DNA of 44,765 bases from Streptosporangiaceae bacterium (GTDB taxonomy: Bacteria > Actinomycetota > Actinomycetes > Streptosporangiales > Streptosporangiaceae). A program made the translations under genes and the position numbers. Location: positions 1 through 44,765 of the forward strand of contig JASHQP010000225.1 of the NCBI GenBank assembly GCA_030039095.1. Reading direction: 5' to 3'. Shown piece after piece: positions 1 to 7,463 of this stretch. Numbering within the stretch: the first letter of the stretch is position 1; each line of letters begins with the position of its first letter. Below the pieces are notes generated by a model that had not been told where the DNA came from, ran no database searches, and saw nothing but the letters and a program-made list of their open reading frames with translations.

Positions 1-320
1 ATATCAGCGATCAAGATCCGGGCCACCCCCAGCGGCATCCGCAGCACCGCCGAGATCTCCGCCACCGACCGCCAATCCCGGCAAAACCCCAAAATCGCCT
101 GACACTCCGGGCTCAGCACCGACAAATCCCGAGCCTCATAATGAGCCGCCGCGACCATCGCCTCGATCTCCAGCTGAGTCCGCGGCCTGGTCCGCCCCCC
201 CGTCACCGCATACGGCCGGACCAGCGACCTCGCGCCGCGCGCTGCGGGCTCGCCAAGGATCGGCGGCATGCCCCGGCCATAAGGCAGGCCACCGCCGGGC
301 GGAACGCTGTTACGCGCCAC
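1..320 (-). CDS. DUF742 family regulator (CvnC-like), 3' end outside the window
   Basis: The minus strand reads 106 codons from a GTG at 320 to the window edge. The protein has a DUF742 core: an RPYAVTGGRTRP segment at about residues 35-46, then a winged-helix-like half with LSPECQAIL and SVAEISAVLRMPLGVARIL. In conservons (cvnA-D) DUF742 proteins act beside a sensor kinase, a roadblock/LC7 protein and a small Ras-like GTPase in the cytoplasm. A purine-rich AGAGGTGGG lies just before the GTG, and an in-frame TGA not far upstream limits any extension. The usual roadblock gene is not upstream; the preceding gene on this strand is an acyl-CoA dehydrogenase. The GTPase partner, if present, would lie beyond the window. 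The family call is confident, the start less so. Confidence 0.8.
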   Translation of the reverse strand, partial: MARNSVPPGGGLPYGRGMPPILGEPAARGARSLVRPYAVTGGRTRPRTQLEIEAMVAAAHYEARDLSVLSPECQAILGFCRDWRSVAEISAVLRMPLGVARILIAD

Positions 321-354
321 TGCCCACCTCTGCCGGATGCACACGCGGGCTCAT
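310..354 (-). other. possible 14-codon leader ORF overlapping the DUF742 start
   Basis: An ATG at 354 is preceded by a good ribosome site (GGAGGGAG, about 5 nt away) and is followed by 14 codons and a TAA at 310-312. It overlaps the GTG start of the DUF742 gene by 11 bases in another frame. The layout would suit translational coupling in which this strong site feeds ribosomes to a weakly started gene. This is inferred from position only, and the peptide resembles nothing I recognise. Confidence 0.25.
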
Positions 355-415
355 GGCTGCTCCCTCCTGCTGTCGGCGCAACCTGCCATAAGCATGCCGA
401 ACACCACGGCGAATG

Positions 416-1624
416 TCACGTGCCTCCCGCTTCGCCACCCGATCCGGTCTTGCCGAGCCCGAGCTGGCGGGCGATGATCATCCGCTGTACTTCCGAGGTT
501 CCCTCGCCTATCTCCAGGACCTTGGCGTCCCGGTAGAACCTCGCGACGGGGAACTCGTTCATGAATCCGTACCCGCCGAATATCTGCGTCGCGCAGCGAG
601 CGTTGTCCATGGCCGCGCTCGACGCCGTGAGCTTCGCGATCGCCGCCTGCTTCTTGAACGGCTCACCCGCGTGCAGCCTGGCGGCCGCGTCGTACCAGGC
701 GAGCCTCGCCCCGTGCGCGCGCACCTCCATGTCAGCGATCTTGAACTGGATGTCCTGGTAGTGACCGAGCTGGTGGCCGAAGGCCGAGCGCTCCCCCACG
801 TATCGCAGGCATTCGTCGACGCAGCCCTGCGCCAACCCGGCCGACAGCGCGGCGATCGCGACCCGCCCCTCGTCCAGGGTCTGCAGGAACTGGGCGTAGC
901 CGCGGCCACGCTCGCCGAGGAGGTTGGACTCGGGCACCCGGCACGACGTGAACGACAGTTCCCTGGTGTCCGAGGCACACCAGCCGACCTTCGAGTACTC
1001 GGGCGCGACGGTGAATCCGGGGGTGCCGGCAGGGACAATGATCGCGGAGATCTCCCGGTTCCCGGCCGAGCCGCCGGTAATGGCGAGCGCGGTGACGGCG
1101 GACGTGATCGATGTGCCCGCGTTGGTGATGAACGCCTTCGACCCGTCGATTACCCATTCCCCCCCGCCCACCTCCCCATCCCCCTTCACTAGCCTTGCGG
1201 TCGTCCGCATGCCGCCGGGGATGTCCGACCCGCCACCTGGCTCGGTCAGGCCGAAGGCTGCGAGGCGCTCCCCTCGGCAGAGATCAGGCAGCCAGCGCTC
1301 GCGCTGCTCCTGGCTGCCGAACCGGTAGATCGGCATCGCGCCGAGGGCCACCCCCGCCTCGAGGGTGATCGCGACCGAAGAGTCGACCCTGCCCAGCTCG
1401 TGCAGCGCGAGGCACAGGGCGAAAAGGTCGCCGCCCATCCCGCCGTACTCCTCGGGGAACGGCAGGCCGAACAGGCCGAGCTTGCCCATCCGCGCGATGA
1501 TCTCGTAGGGAAACTCGCGGCGCTCGTAAAAGCCGCCGATCACCGGAGCCACCACGTCACGCGCGAACTCGGCCACCGTCAGCCGGAGTTCCTCGTGCTC
1601 ATCACTCAGCCGGTAGCTGATCAT
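416..1624 (-). CDS. acyl-CoA dehydrogenase
   Basis: A 402-residue flavoenzyme of the acyl-CoA dehydrogenase superfamily, which introduces an alpha,beta double bond into an acyl-CoA and passes electrons to ETF. It begins MISYRLSDEHEELR and has the N-terminal helical domain, the FGLTEPGGGSD flavin/substrate signature in the middle, and the C-terminal helical domain with GGYGFMNEFPVARFYRD. The catalytic glutamate is probably Glu374 in GEGTSEVQR. The start at 1624 matches the usual family length and has AAAGGGG upstream; a longer reading to about 2014 adds only unrelated sequence that overlaps the FHA gene. It stands alone, divergent from the FHA gene, so its acyl substrate cannot be told from context. 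Confidence 0.93.
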   Translation of the reverse strand: MISYRLSDEHEELRLTVAEFARDVVAPVIGGFYERREFPYEIIARMGKLGLFGLPFPEEYGGMGGDLFALCLALHELGRVDSSVAITLEAGVALGAMPIYRFGSQEQRERWLPDLCRGERLAAFGLTEPGGGSDIPGGMRTTARLVKGDGEVGGGEWVIDGSKAFITNAGTSITSAVTALAITGGSAGNREISAIIVPAGTPGFTVAPEYSKVGWCASDTRELSFTSCRVPESNLLGERGRGYAQFLQTLDEGRVAIAALSAGLAQGCVDECLRYVGERSAFGHQLGHYQDIQFKIADMEVRAHGARLAWYDAAARLHAGEPFKKQAAIAKLTASSAAMDNARCATQIFGGYGFMNEFPVARFYRDAKVLEIGEGTSEVQRMIIARQLGLGKTGSGGEAGGT

Positions 1625-1808
1625 GTCTGCCCCTTTGCAGATTCCTGGCCGCGTGTCACTGCTATGCCCCGATGCCAGCGATGCTACTGGCGGGGCCGCA
1701 GGCAGAGCGCTCTCTGCCGACCCGTGGCCCGCAGAGTCCGTCCCGCGCGTTACGCTCTCGTGCGTGCCTAGTGTTACCGAGATCTGACAGCTGTCCTGGA
1801 GGACGTCG

Positions 1809-2354
1809 ATGATGGCCCTGACCTGTCCCGCTTGCGCGGCCCACGTCAAGCCGGACGACCTCATCTGCTTTACCTGCGGTGCCAACCTGCCGCGCAGGGG
1901 ACCGGATGAGGATCCCCCGGCGCCCGCGACCGTCATGCAGGAATACCTGAGGCGGGAGGACGCTGCAGGCTCTATCTCCTCAGCGGTGCTCAGGCTGGCG
2001 TTCCCGACGGGCAACGTGGAGATACCGGCCGGGACGTCCCTCCTGCTTGGCCGTGACCCGGCGGAGTCACTGGTCGCCGCGGCCTTCTCCCAGTTCGAGA
2101 ACGTGTCAAGGCGTCACGCGACGGTCAGCGTCGATGACGCGGGGCATGCCACGATCCGCGATGAGCACTCCACGAACGGAACGTTCGTGAACGGTGACCG
2201 AGTACTGCCGGGGACCACCGTCCGCCTGGCCGACGGCGACACCGTCAGGCTCGGCGCCGACGTGAGCGCCGAGGTGCTGCTGCCACGGCAGGAACCGGAT
2301 CCGGCGACGCTCAGCCGAGAGGCCCGGCAGAACGGCCAGGTCGGCCCCGCTTGA
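1809..2354 (+). CDS. zinc-ribbon and FHA domain protein
   Basis: A 181-residue cytoplasmic protein in two parts. Residues 1-30 carry a zinc ribbon with two CxxC pairs (CPAC and CFTC). Residues about 55-160 form an FHA phosphothreonine-binding domain, with the GRDP strand, the SRRHATV motif (binding Ser, Arg and His) and the STNGTFVNG loop that defines the fold. FHA proteins dock on Ser/Thr kinases or their phosphorylated targets. The start follows GGAGG by six bases; a second ATG directly follows the first. It ends 15 bases before a convergent small gene. A membrane pseudokinase is encoded at 35872, but too far away to imply a partnership. Confidence 0.9.
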   Translation: MMALTCPACAAHVKPDDLICFTCGANLPRRGPDEDPPAPATVMQEYLRREDAAGSISSAVLRLAFPTGNVEIPAGTSLLLGRDPAESLVAAAFSQFENVSRRHATVSVDDAGHATIRDEHSTNGTFVNGDRVLPGTTVRLADGDTVRLGADVSAEVLLPRQEPDPATLSREARQNGQVGPA

Positions 2355-2369
2355 GTCGGGCTCAGCTGC

Positions 2370-2822
2370 TTAGTCGGGCTCCGCAGTGAACCAGGGCTCC
2401 GGCGATTCGCCCTCGGTGAACCAGGGCCGGTACGGTTCGCGCTCGCCACGCCCGCTAAGCTCACCCAGCCCGCCAGGCCCGGCCTGACCGGCGTCGGCAC
2501 CCCTCGAACCCTGGACCCGGCGTTGCGCGTCGAGGGGCTTGCTGTCCCCCTGATCGGCCCGCCCCGTGTCGGGACGCTCGGAGTCGGCGCGCCCGGGCCG
2601 CTCTGGCAGACCGCCTCTCCCCTCTGCCAGATCTTTGTCCGCCGCGTCTTCGCCGGCCAGCTCCTCGACGGCCGTTGCGTCGGGGTGGTCATCCGGGCGT
2701 GACGGGTGGCCGTCCGGGAGCCGCTCCAGCCGGCGCCTCAGTTCCTCCCACTCGGCGCGCGGTAACGCGGACGCACGGCCATCGGCTGGCCCGGATTCGG
2801 GTGGCAGATCTGTCCATCGCAT
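2370..2822 (-). CDS. hypothetical acidic, Pro/Gly-rich protein
   Basis: A 150-residue protein. The start at 2822 is chosen because GGAGGG lies nine bases upstream; a reading from 2882 adds a basic stretch with no ribosome site. The first 45 residues (MRWTDLPPESG, then WEELRRRLERLPDGHPSRPD) look like a short conserved actinobacterial motif: a Trp/Arg-rich amphipathic helix followed by GHPS. The rest is low-complexity, rich in Asp, Glu, Gly, Pro and Arg, and ends with two near-repeats around PWFT. There is no signal peptide or membrane span. I do not recognise a function. The GC bias of codon third positions supports a real gene. Confidence 0.6.
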   Translation of the reverse strand: MRWTDLPPESGPADGRASALPRAEWEELRRRLERLPDGHPSRPDDHPDATAVEELAGEDAADKDLAEGRGGLPERPGRADSERPDTGRADQGDSKPLDAQRRVQGSRGADAGQAGPGGLGELSGRGEREPYRPWFTEGESPEPWFTAEPD

Positions 2823-2961
2823 GGCGGGATTCCCTCCAGGCTGCCCTGAGCGCCGTCGGCTCGAGATCGTACGCTGATCCACGTGAACGACAAGTGGCGG
2901 CGGGGTGAAGCATGTTTCCGGGCTCCTGCCCGGTCGGGGCGCGCAGGAGGATCACTGGCGC

Positions 2962-3882
2962 GTGCCAAATCTTGAGCTGTCCTGGCAGCAAGCCGGGGTC
3001 ATTACCTGCTGCCTGGCCGCCGTCGCGGTCGCGCTGCGCCTGGCGCGACGTCAGCGGCTAGCCGGCATCGCCACCTTCATCCAGGAAAGTGCGCTCGTGT
3101 TCGGGCTGTTCACGCTCTGGCAGTTCGCCGGGTCCTTCTCGGTCATGGGGCCGGGCGGCGCGCTCGCACGGGGACGCTGGATCTGGCACCTGGAGCGGGA
3201 GCTCCACCTGCCGAGCGAGACCGGTGTGCAGCGGCTCTTCCTTCCCCATCCGCTGATCGTGCAGGCCTTCAATCTCTACTACGACGTCCTGCACTTCCCT
3301 GTTCTGATCGCGTGCCTGATCTGGCTGTTCATCTGGCACCGCGACGTCTACGTCCGCCGCAGAACAACGCTGGCGGCGCTCACCGGCGCATGCCTGCTGG
3401 TCCAGCTGATCCCTGTCGCGCCACCGCGCATGCTGCCGGGCACCGGCATGGTGGACACCGCCGTGCTCTACCACCAGTCGGTCTACCAGGCGACCGCCGG
3501 GTTCAACCCGGACCAGCTGGGCGCGATGCCGTCGGTACACGTCGGCTGGGCAATCCTGATCGCGATCATGGTGATTTCCGCGGCCCGGTCCCGGTGGCGC
3601 TGGCTCGCGGTGCTGTACCCGGTGGCGACCACACTGGCGGTAGTCGTCACCGCAAACCACTACTGGATGGACGGCATCGTCGCCGCGCTGATCCTCGTCG
3701 TCGTGCTGCTCGCCCAGTCCTGGCTGGAACGGCTGGTCGCCGCCCACCGGCCCGCCTGGCCGTCCCGGCTTCGCCTTGCCCGGGACGACCGCCTTCACAA
3801 TGCGCCGGTACCGGTGGGAAGTACTGATGGCGGCACCGTCGGCGTCCCCCGCGCACGACCGGACTCCAGCGGAATGCGATAA
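2962..3882 (+). CDS. PAP2-superfamily membrane phosphatase / inositolphosphotransferase-like protein
   Basis: A polytopic protein of about 306 residues with at least five hydrophobic spans. It has the split PAP2 signature: APPRMLP at about 153-159, GAMPSVHVGW with Ser191/His193, and NHYWMD with His233 and Asp237. The spacing and the Pro-Pro-Arg motif fit the PAP2_3 group, which includes inositol phosphorylceramide synthase-like enzymes and lipid phosphatases acting at the outer membrane face. The GTG at 2962 has AGGAGG 11 bases upstream; a GTG at 2905 would add 19 non-hydrophobic residues. It converges on the glycan locus with an 11-base gap. A role in recycling polyprenyl carriers there is only a thought. 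Confidence 0.82.
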   Translation: MPNLELSWQQAGVITCCLAAVAVALRLARRQRLAGIATFIQESALVFGLFTLWQFAGSFSVMGPGGALARGRWIWHLERELHLPSETGVQRLFLPHPLIVQAFNLYYDVLHFPVLIACLIWLFIWHRDVYVRRRTTLAALTGACLLVQLIPVAPPRMLPGTGMVDTAVLYHQSVYQATAGFNPDQLGAMPSVHVGWAILIAIMVISAARSRWRWLAVLYPVATTLAVVVTANHYWMDGIVAALILVVVLLAQSWLERLVAAHRPAWPSRLRLARDDRLHNAPVPVGSTDGGTVGVPRARPDSSGMR

Positions 3883-3893
3883 GCCTTCGTAGA

Positions 3894-4838
3894 TCAGAAG
3901 CGAGCCAGCTTCATGGTGGAAGCGCCACGCCGAAACGCCGTCGTCGCCCCTGGACTGTTTTCGATGCGCCAGTTCTGGTGGTAAAGCCCATCGTCCTGGC
4001 GGATGTCGAACCACACCAGCCCGAGGGTCTGGTACAGCCGCATCCCCGCGAACAGGTTGGCGATCTTGGGGGCCTGGCCGGCCTCTGGCCCCACGGCGGT
4101 CTCGGACAGCAGCACGGGTTTATCGGTGATAGCCCGGACCTGAGCGATGGTCCTGCCAAAGACACTGGCAAAGGTATCGGTAGAACGGTAGAAGTAGCCG
4201 TCTATGCCGACCCAGGTGACATACGCGGCGCCAGGCCACCAAGAGGCGGGTGGTCCAGTGCTAGGCAGGTCGGCATTGATCGTCCAAAGCCAGGTAACGT
4301 TGTCGGCGCCCTGGCTTCGAAACAGCGTCACGATGTGACGCCACGCCGCGACGAACGTACGCGGCGGCACGTGGCCGTAGCCCCACGAGTACCAGGTTGC
4401 GTTCATCTCGTGCCCGAACCCGATAACAACTGGGCCGCCGAAATCCCGGACGCTGTCGGCGAACGAGCGCAAGTAGCTGTCGTATTTGCCCCTGGCGATA
4501 CTTGCCACCTTGACGCCCGTAGGGTCCCATTGCAGGATCGTCGCGGCACCATGTCCGCTGACCGTTTGGGCGAAGCGCGTCATAAAGCGCTCGTTCCAGC
4601 CACTATAGTAACCAACGAGATTGGGCTGTCTGCCGATCGCTTTCGTGAAGCCTGCCACCGGTTGATACCTATGAGGCGGCCCCATCTCATAAACGCCGAG
4701 GCAGGAACCGACAGCGGACGGCAGTGTGGCGTACGCAGCCGAGGGGCCGGAAGAAGACGAAGCAGAGCGGTGCACCGACAAGAAAACTGCGACTGCGGCG
4801 ACCACGACCGCCACGAAAATCACCAGTCGAGATTTCAT
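3894..4838 (-). CDS. membrane-anchored GH26 glycoside hydrolase (module C, second copy, type I)
   Basis: A 314-residue protein with one N-terminal membrane segment (residues about 4-22) and an extracytoplasmic (beta/alpha)8-type domain of family GH26. The acid/base glutamate is Glu144 in GFGHEMNATWYSWG and the nucleophile is Glu246 in LLSETAV. GH26 enzymes cleave beta-1,4-mannan, mixed-linkage beta-glucan or beta-1,3-xylan. It is the last gene of module C, 76 bases after its paralogue. Its catalytic residues fall at exactly the same positions as in the module A enzyme (15191-16144), and both have the VVIGFGHEMN and GLVWFD forms, so these two make one subtype. The ribosome site is weak. Confidence 0.85.
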   Translation of the reverse strand: MKSRLVIFVAVVVAAVAVFLSVHRSASSSSGPSAAYATLPSAVGSCLGVYEMGPPHRYQPVAGFTKAIGRQPNLVGYYSGWNERFMTRFAQTVSGHGAATILQWDPTGVKVASIARGKYDSYLRSFADSVRDFGGPVVIGFGHEMNATWYSWGYGHVPPRTFVAAWRHIVTLFRSQGADNVTWLWTINADLPSTGPPASWWPGAAYVTWVGIDGYFYRSTDTFASVFGRTIAQVRAITDKPVLLSETAVGPEAGQAPKIANLFAGMRLYQTLGLVWFDIRQDDGLYHQNWRIENSPGATTAFRRGASTMKLARF

Positions 4839-4914
4839 GTTGCTTGCTTACGGAGGCGGACACAGCCCACAAAGAGGTTCGGCGTCCCTCCCGTGGCCCA
4901 TCTTGCTGAGTGTT

Positions 4915-5868
4915 TCACGGCACTGGGTTCTTGTAGGATCTCGAGCCTTTGCGCATTGCGACCGCGCCCCGGCTGTTCAGACGCCAGTCTCGCGAGCCCT
5001 TGGTGTCGAACCACACAAAGCCCAGGAGCCCGTAGGTGCGAACACCGGCAAATAGCTCGGCAACCTTGGCTGGCTGCGCTGCGGTAGGTGGCGCAGCCGT
5101 CTCGGCAATCAAGATGGGATCCGACGTCAACTGGCGCACGGCGGCGATGGTCGGGCCGAACAACGGGGCGAACTTCCACGAGGGCTGGAAATAATAGCCG
5201 TCGATCCCCACCCAGTTCACATACGAACTGCCGGGCCACCACGGCGCCGGGCTGGGGATCCGCCCCCGTCCTTTGCCGTCGATGATATTGACCGTCCAAA
5301 GCCAGGTAACGTTGTCGGCGCCCATCGCTCGGAACACGGACACGACTTGCCGCCAGGCAGCAATAAAGGTACGTGGAGATGTGTGCCGGTAGCCCCAGGA
5401 ATACCAGTATCCGTTCATTTCGTGGCCGAAGCTCATGACGACTGGGAGCCCATAGGCCCGAACGGCGTCAGCGTAGGAAGTCAGGTAGCTCTCATAACGG
5501 CCCGCGGCGATCTTGGCCAAGGAGAAGCCGGTCGGCTGGATCTGCACGAGCGGCACGGCATCTTCCTTTGCGGCCTTCGCTGCGAAGGAAGCCGGGAAGC
5601 CTTCGAGCCATCCGCTGTAGAACGCGACCAGGTCTGGCTTGACTCCAGTGGCTGTGGTGAAGGCAGCGACACCGGCGTACGACTCTGGCACACGGGAGGC
5701 ATAGACCCCGAGGTACGTCCCAGGCTTGGAGGGGAGCGTCACCGGTGGGGGTCCGGATGACACCGGGGGATCACTGGCAGTGGATTTGTCCTGACGTACG
5801 GCGCCGACGATGACCGCGCCCGCCGCGATAACTACCGCGAGGACCGCTACGATCCGCATAATCCTCAT
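4915..5868 (-). CDS. membrane-anchored GH26 glycoside hydrolase (module C, first copy, type II)
   Basis: A 317-residue protein with an N-terminal anchor (about residues 5-23), a Pro/Ser linker and a GH26 domain. Glu150 (SFGHEMNGYWYSWG) is the probable acid/base and Glu256 (ILIAETA) the nucleophile. A Trp-rich NVTWLWTVNII segment and a GIDGYY strand, seen in all five copies, probably line the substrate cleft. The NII insert and YGLLGFVWFD mark the type II subfamily shared with both module B copies. It starts eight bases after the GT2 stop, with AAGGTAG within the end of that gene. Outward-facing hydrolases beside a synthase commonly trim or release the growing polymer, as BcsZ does for cellulose; this is the inferred role. 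Confidence 0.86.
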   Translation of the reverse strand: MRIMRIVAVLAVVIAAGAVIVGAVRQDKSTASDPPVSSGPPPVTLPSKPGTYLGVYASRVPESYAGVAAFTTATGVKPDLVAFYSGWLEGFPASFAAKAAKEDAVPLVQIQPTGFSLAKIAAGRYESYLTSYADAVRAYGLPVVMSFGHEMNGYWYSWGYRHTSPRTFIAAWRQVVSVFRAMGADNVTWLWTVNIIDGKGRGRIPSPAPWWPGSSYVNWVGIDGYYFQPSWKFAPLFGPTIAAVRQLTSDPILIAETAAPPTAAQPAKVAELFAGVRTYGLLGFVWFDTKGSRDWRLNSRGAVAMRKGSRSYKNPVP

Positions 5869-5876
5869 CTAGGCCG

Positions 5877-7463
5877 CTACCTTACCTTCGCGATCCTGGC
5901 GTGGTTGATGCGCGAGCCAAGCGCCATGCCAGTGATGACACAGACAAGCAGACCGGTGGCGAGGAGAGGGACAAAGGCCACGCCATCGCTAGCCATGCGC
6001 CATGCCGCCAGCGTCACCCACGCGAGTGCGGTGCCGCCATTCCAGATAGTTATGCCCGCCCAGACTCGACGTGTCCCTGCCTTCCGTTTCCCCTGACCCG
6101 TTGTCTGCCAGCCCATTCGCTTGCGGCGGAAGATGTCCCAGAGCGCGACGACGTGAGCCCAGCCATAAAGCAGCTTGGCCATGAGGGCTTCCGGCCCGAA
6201 TCGGCAGCGGTGCCAGGCGGGGAAGACAGCGAAGTTATAGATAATGGACGGAAGGATGAAAACATAATTGGTCAGCCGTACCCGTTCGGGCAAGACGGTC
6301 AGCATCACCAGGGGAATTGCCGGGGCGGCGAAGGTGAACAACGCAGTGTGCAAATAATAGAAGAACCCGGACACGTAGCAGCAGCGCGTTCGGAAACGCA
6401 TCCTTGTTGTCCAGAACTTCCGTGAACCCAACAAAGACATAGAACCTGCGCACCATCGGTACTGCTGGGTGAGGAATGAGTTTGGGTCAGACGGACACAG
6501 GCCAGCCGCCAGAGGAACTGGAATATACCGCAAGCCCCAGCCAGCCCGGTACAGATCGAAACCGGTATGTACGTCCTCAGAATGTTCGATCAGCGTTGTT
6601 CCACCGTTTGTCATTAGCGCTTCACGGCGGTAGATCGCGCACGAGCCCACACAGATCGCACCCTCGTGTCGGTCCCGCGATACTTGAACAAGACGATAGA
6701 ACAATTCCTGAACAGCACCGGCGCCGCGTTCCATCCATGACATGCGTCCGCCGGTGCGAAAATACTGTGGGGACTGGATGATGCCAAGCGAGGTATCGTC
6801 AATAAGGTACGGCAGCATCTCCGCGGGCAAATCTGCACGAGGCGCGAAATCAGCATCCAAGATTAGTATGAACTCACCAGATGAGCAGGCGAACCCGTGC
6901 CGCAGGTTGCCTGCTTTCTTCATCCAGCCCCTGTTGGGGCGCACCACGTAATGAAACCCGAAGTCGACGGCCATGTTTCGGGCACCCTCGTCGGCGCCGT
7001 CGTCCAGAACGTAGGTATTCACGGTTCCGCGGTATGCATCGACGAGGTCGAACACGCATGTCCACGTATTACGCAGTACGCTGAGTGGCTCACCACAGAC
7101 GGGCAGAAACACATCCAGAGACGGGTGGCGCTCCGGCCGCCAAGACGCGACGAACCTGCTGTGTGCTGCCAAGTCGAATCCTCGGGTCCCCACGTTGACA
7201 AACAGCGAGATGAGGTAATAGAGGACGGTGAAGGACACGAACGGGAGGAAGACCCACGTTACTATAGGACTGAGAAATACGAATCTAGCCTGGCTCAGGA
7301 GAAGAGCCCCAAAGCTCGCCAGCGACGTTCGGATGATCAGTGCGATATTTCGCTCAGCGTAACTTGCCTTCTCCTCATCGGTTGGCGGGTCGGGTACGCC
7401 AAGGCCATACTTTCGGTGACGCCCGGATCCGGCATGCCCACGTGCCTCCTCAGTGGCCGTCAT
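5877..7463 (-). CDS. cellulose-synthase-like family 2 glycosyltransferase (module C)
   Basis: A 528-residue integral membrane beta-glycosyltransferase. Two N-terminal hydrophobic spans precede the cytosolic GT2 domain, and several spans follow from about residue 360. All processive-synthase residues are visible: Asp154-Asp155 in YVLDDG, the DxD at 203-205 in ILDADFA, Glu296-Asp297 in HSEDVHTG as the catalytic base, and QQYRW at 333-337, which holds the acceptor. It would polymerise a nucleotide-sugar and extrude the chain. There is no C-terminal PilZ domain, so control by c-di-GMP of the BcsA kind is not expected. It overlaps the upstream GT-C gene by 14 bases. The sugar is unknown. It is closer to the module A than to the module B synthase in motif wording. 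Confidence 0.9.
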   Translation of the reverse strand: MTATEEARGHAGSGRHRKYGLGVPDPPTDEEKASYAERNIALIIRTSLASFGALLLSQARFVFLSPIVTWVFLPFVSFTVLYYLISLFVNVGTRGFDLAAHSRFVASWRPERHPSLDVFLPVCGEPLSVLRNTWTCVFDLVDAYRGTVNTYVLDDGADEGARNMAVDFGFHYVVRPNRGWMKKAGNLRHGFACSSGEFILILDADFAPRADLPAEMLPYLIDDTSLGIIQSPQYFRTGGRMSWMERGAGAVQELFYRLVQVSRDRHEGAICVGSCAIYRREALMTNGGTTLIEHSEDVHTGFDLYRAGWGLRYIPVPLAAGLCPSDPNSFLTQQYRWCAGSMSLLGSRKFWTTRMRFRTRCCYVSGFFYYLHTALFTFAAPAIPLVMLTVLPERVRLTNYVFILPSIIYNFAVFPAWHRCRFGPEALMAKLLYGWAHVVALWDIFRRKRMGWQTTGQGKRKAGTRRVWAGITIWNGGTALAWVTLAAWRMASDGVAFVPLLATGLLVCVITGMALGSRINHARIAKVR

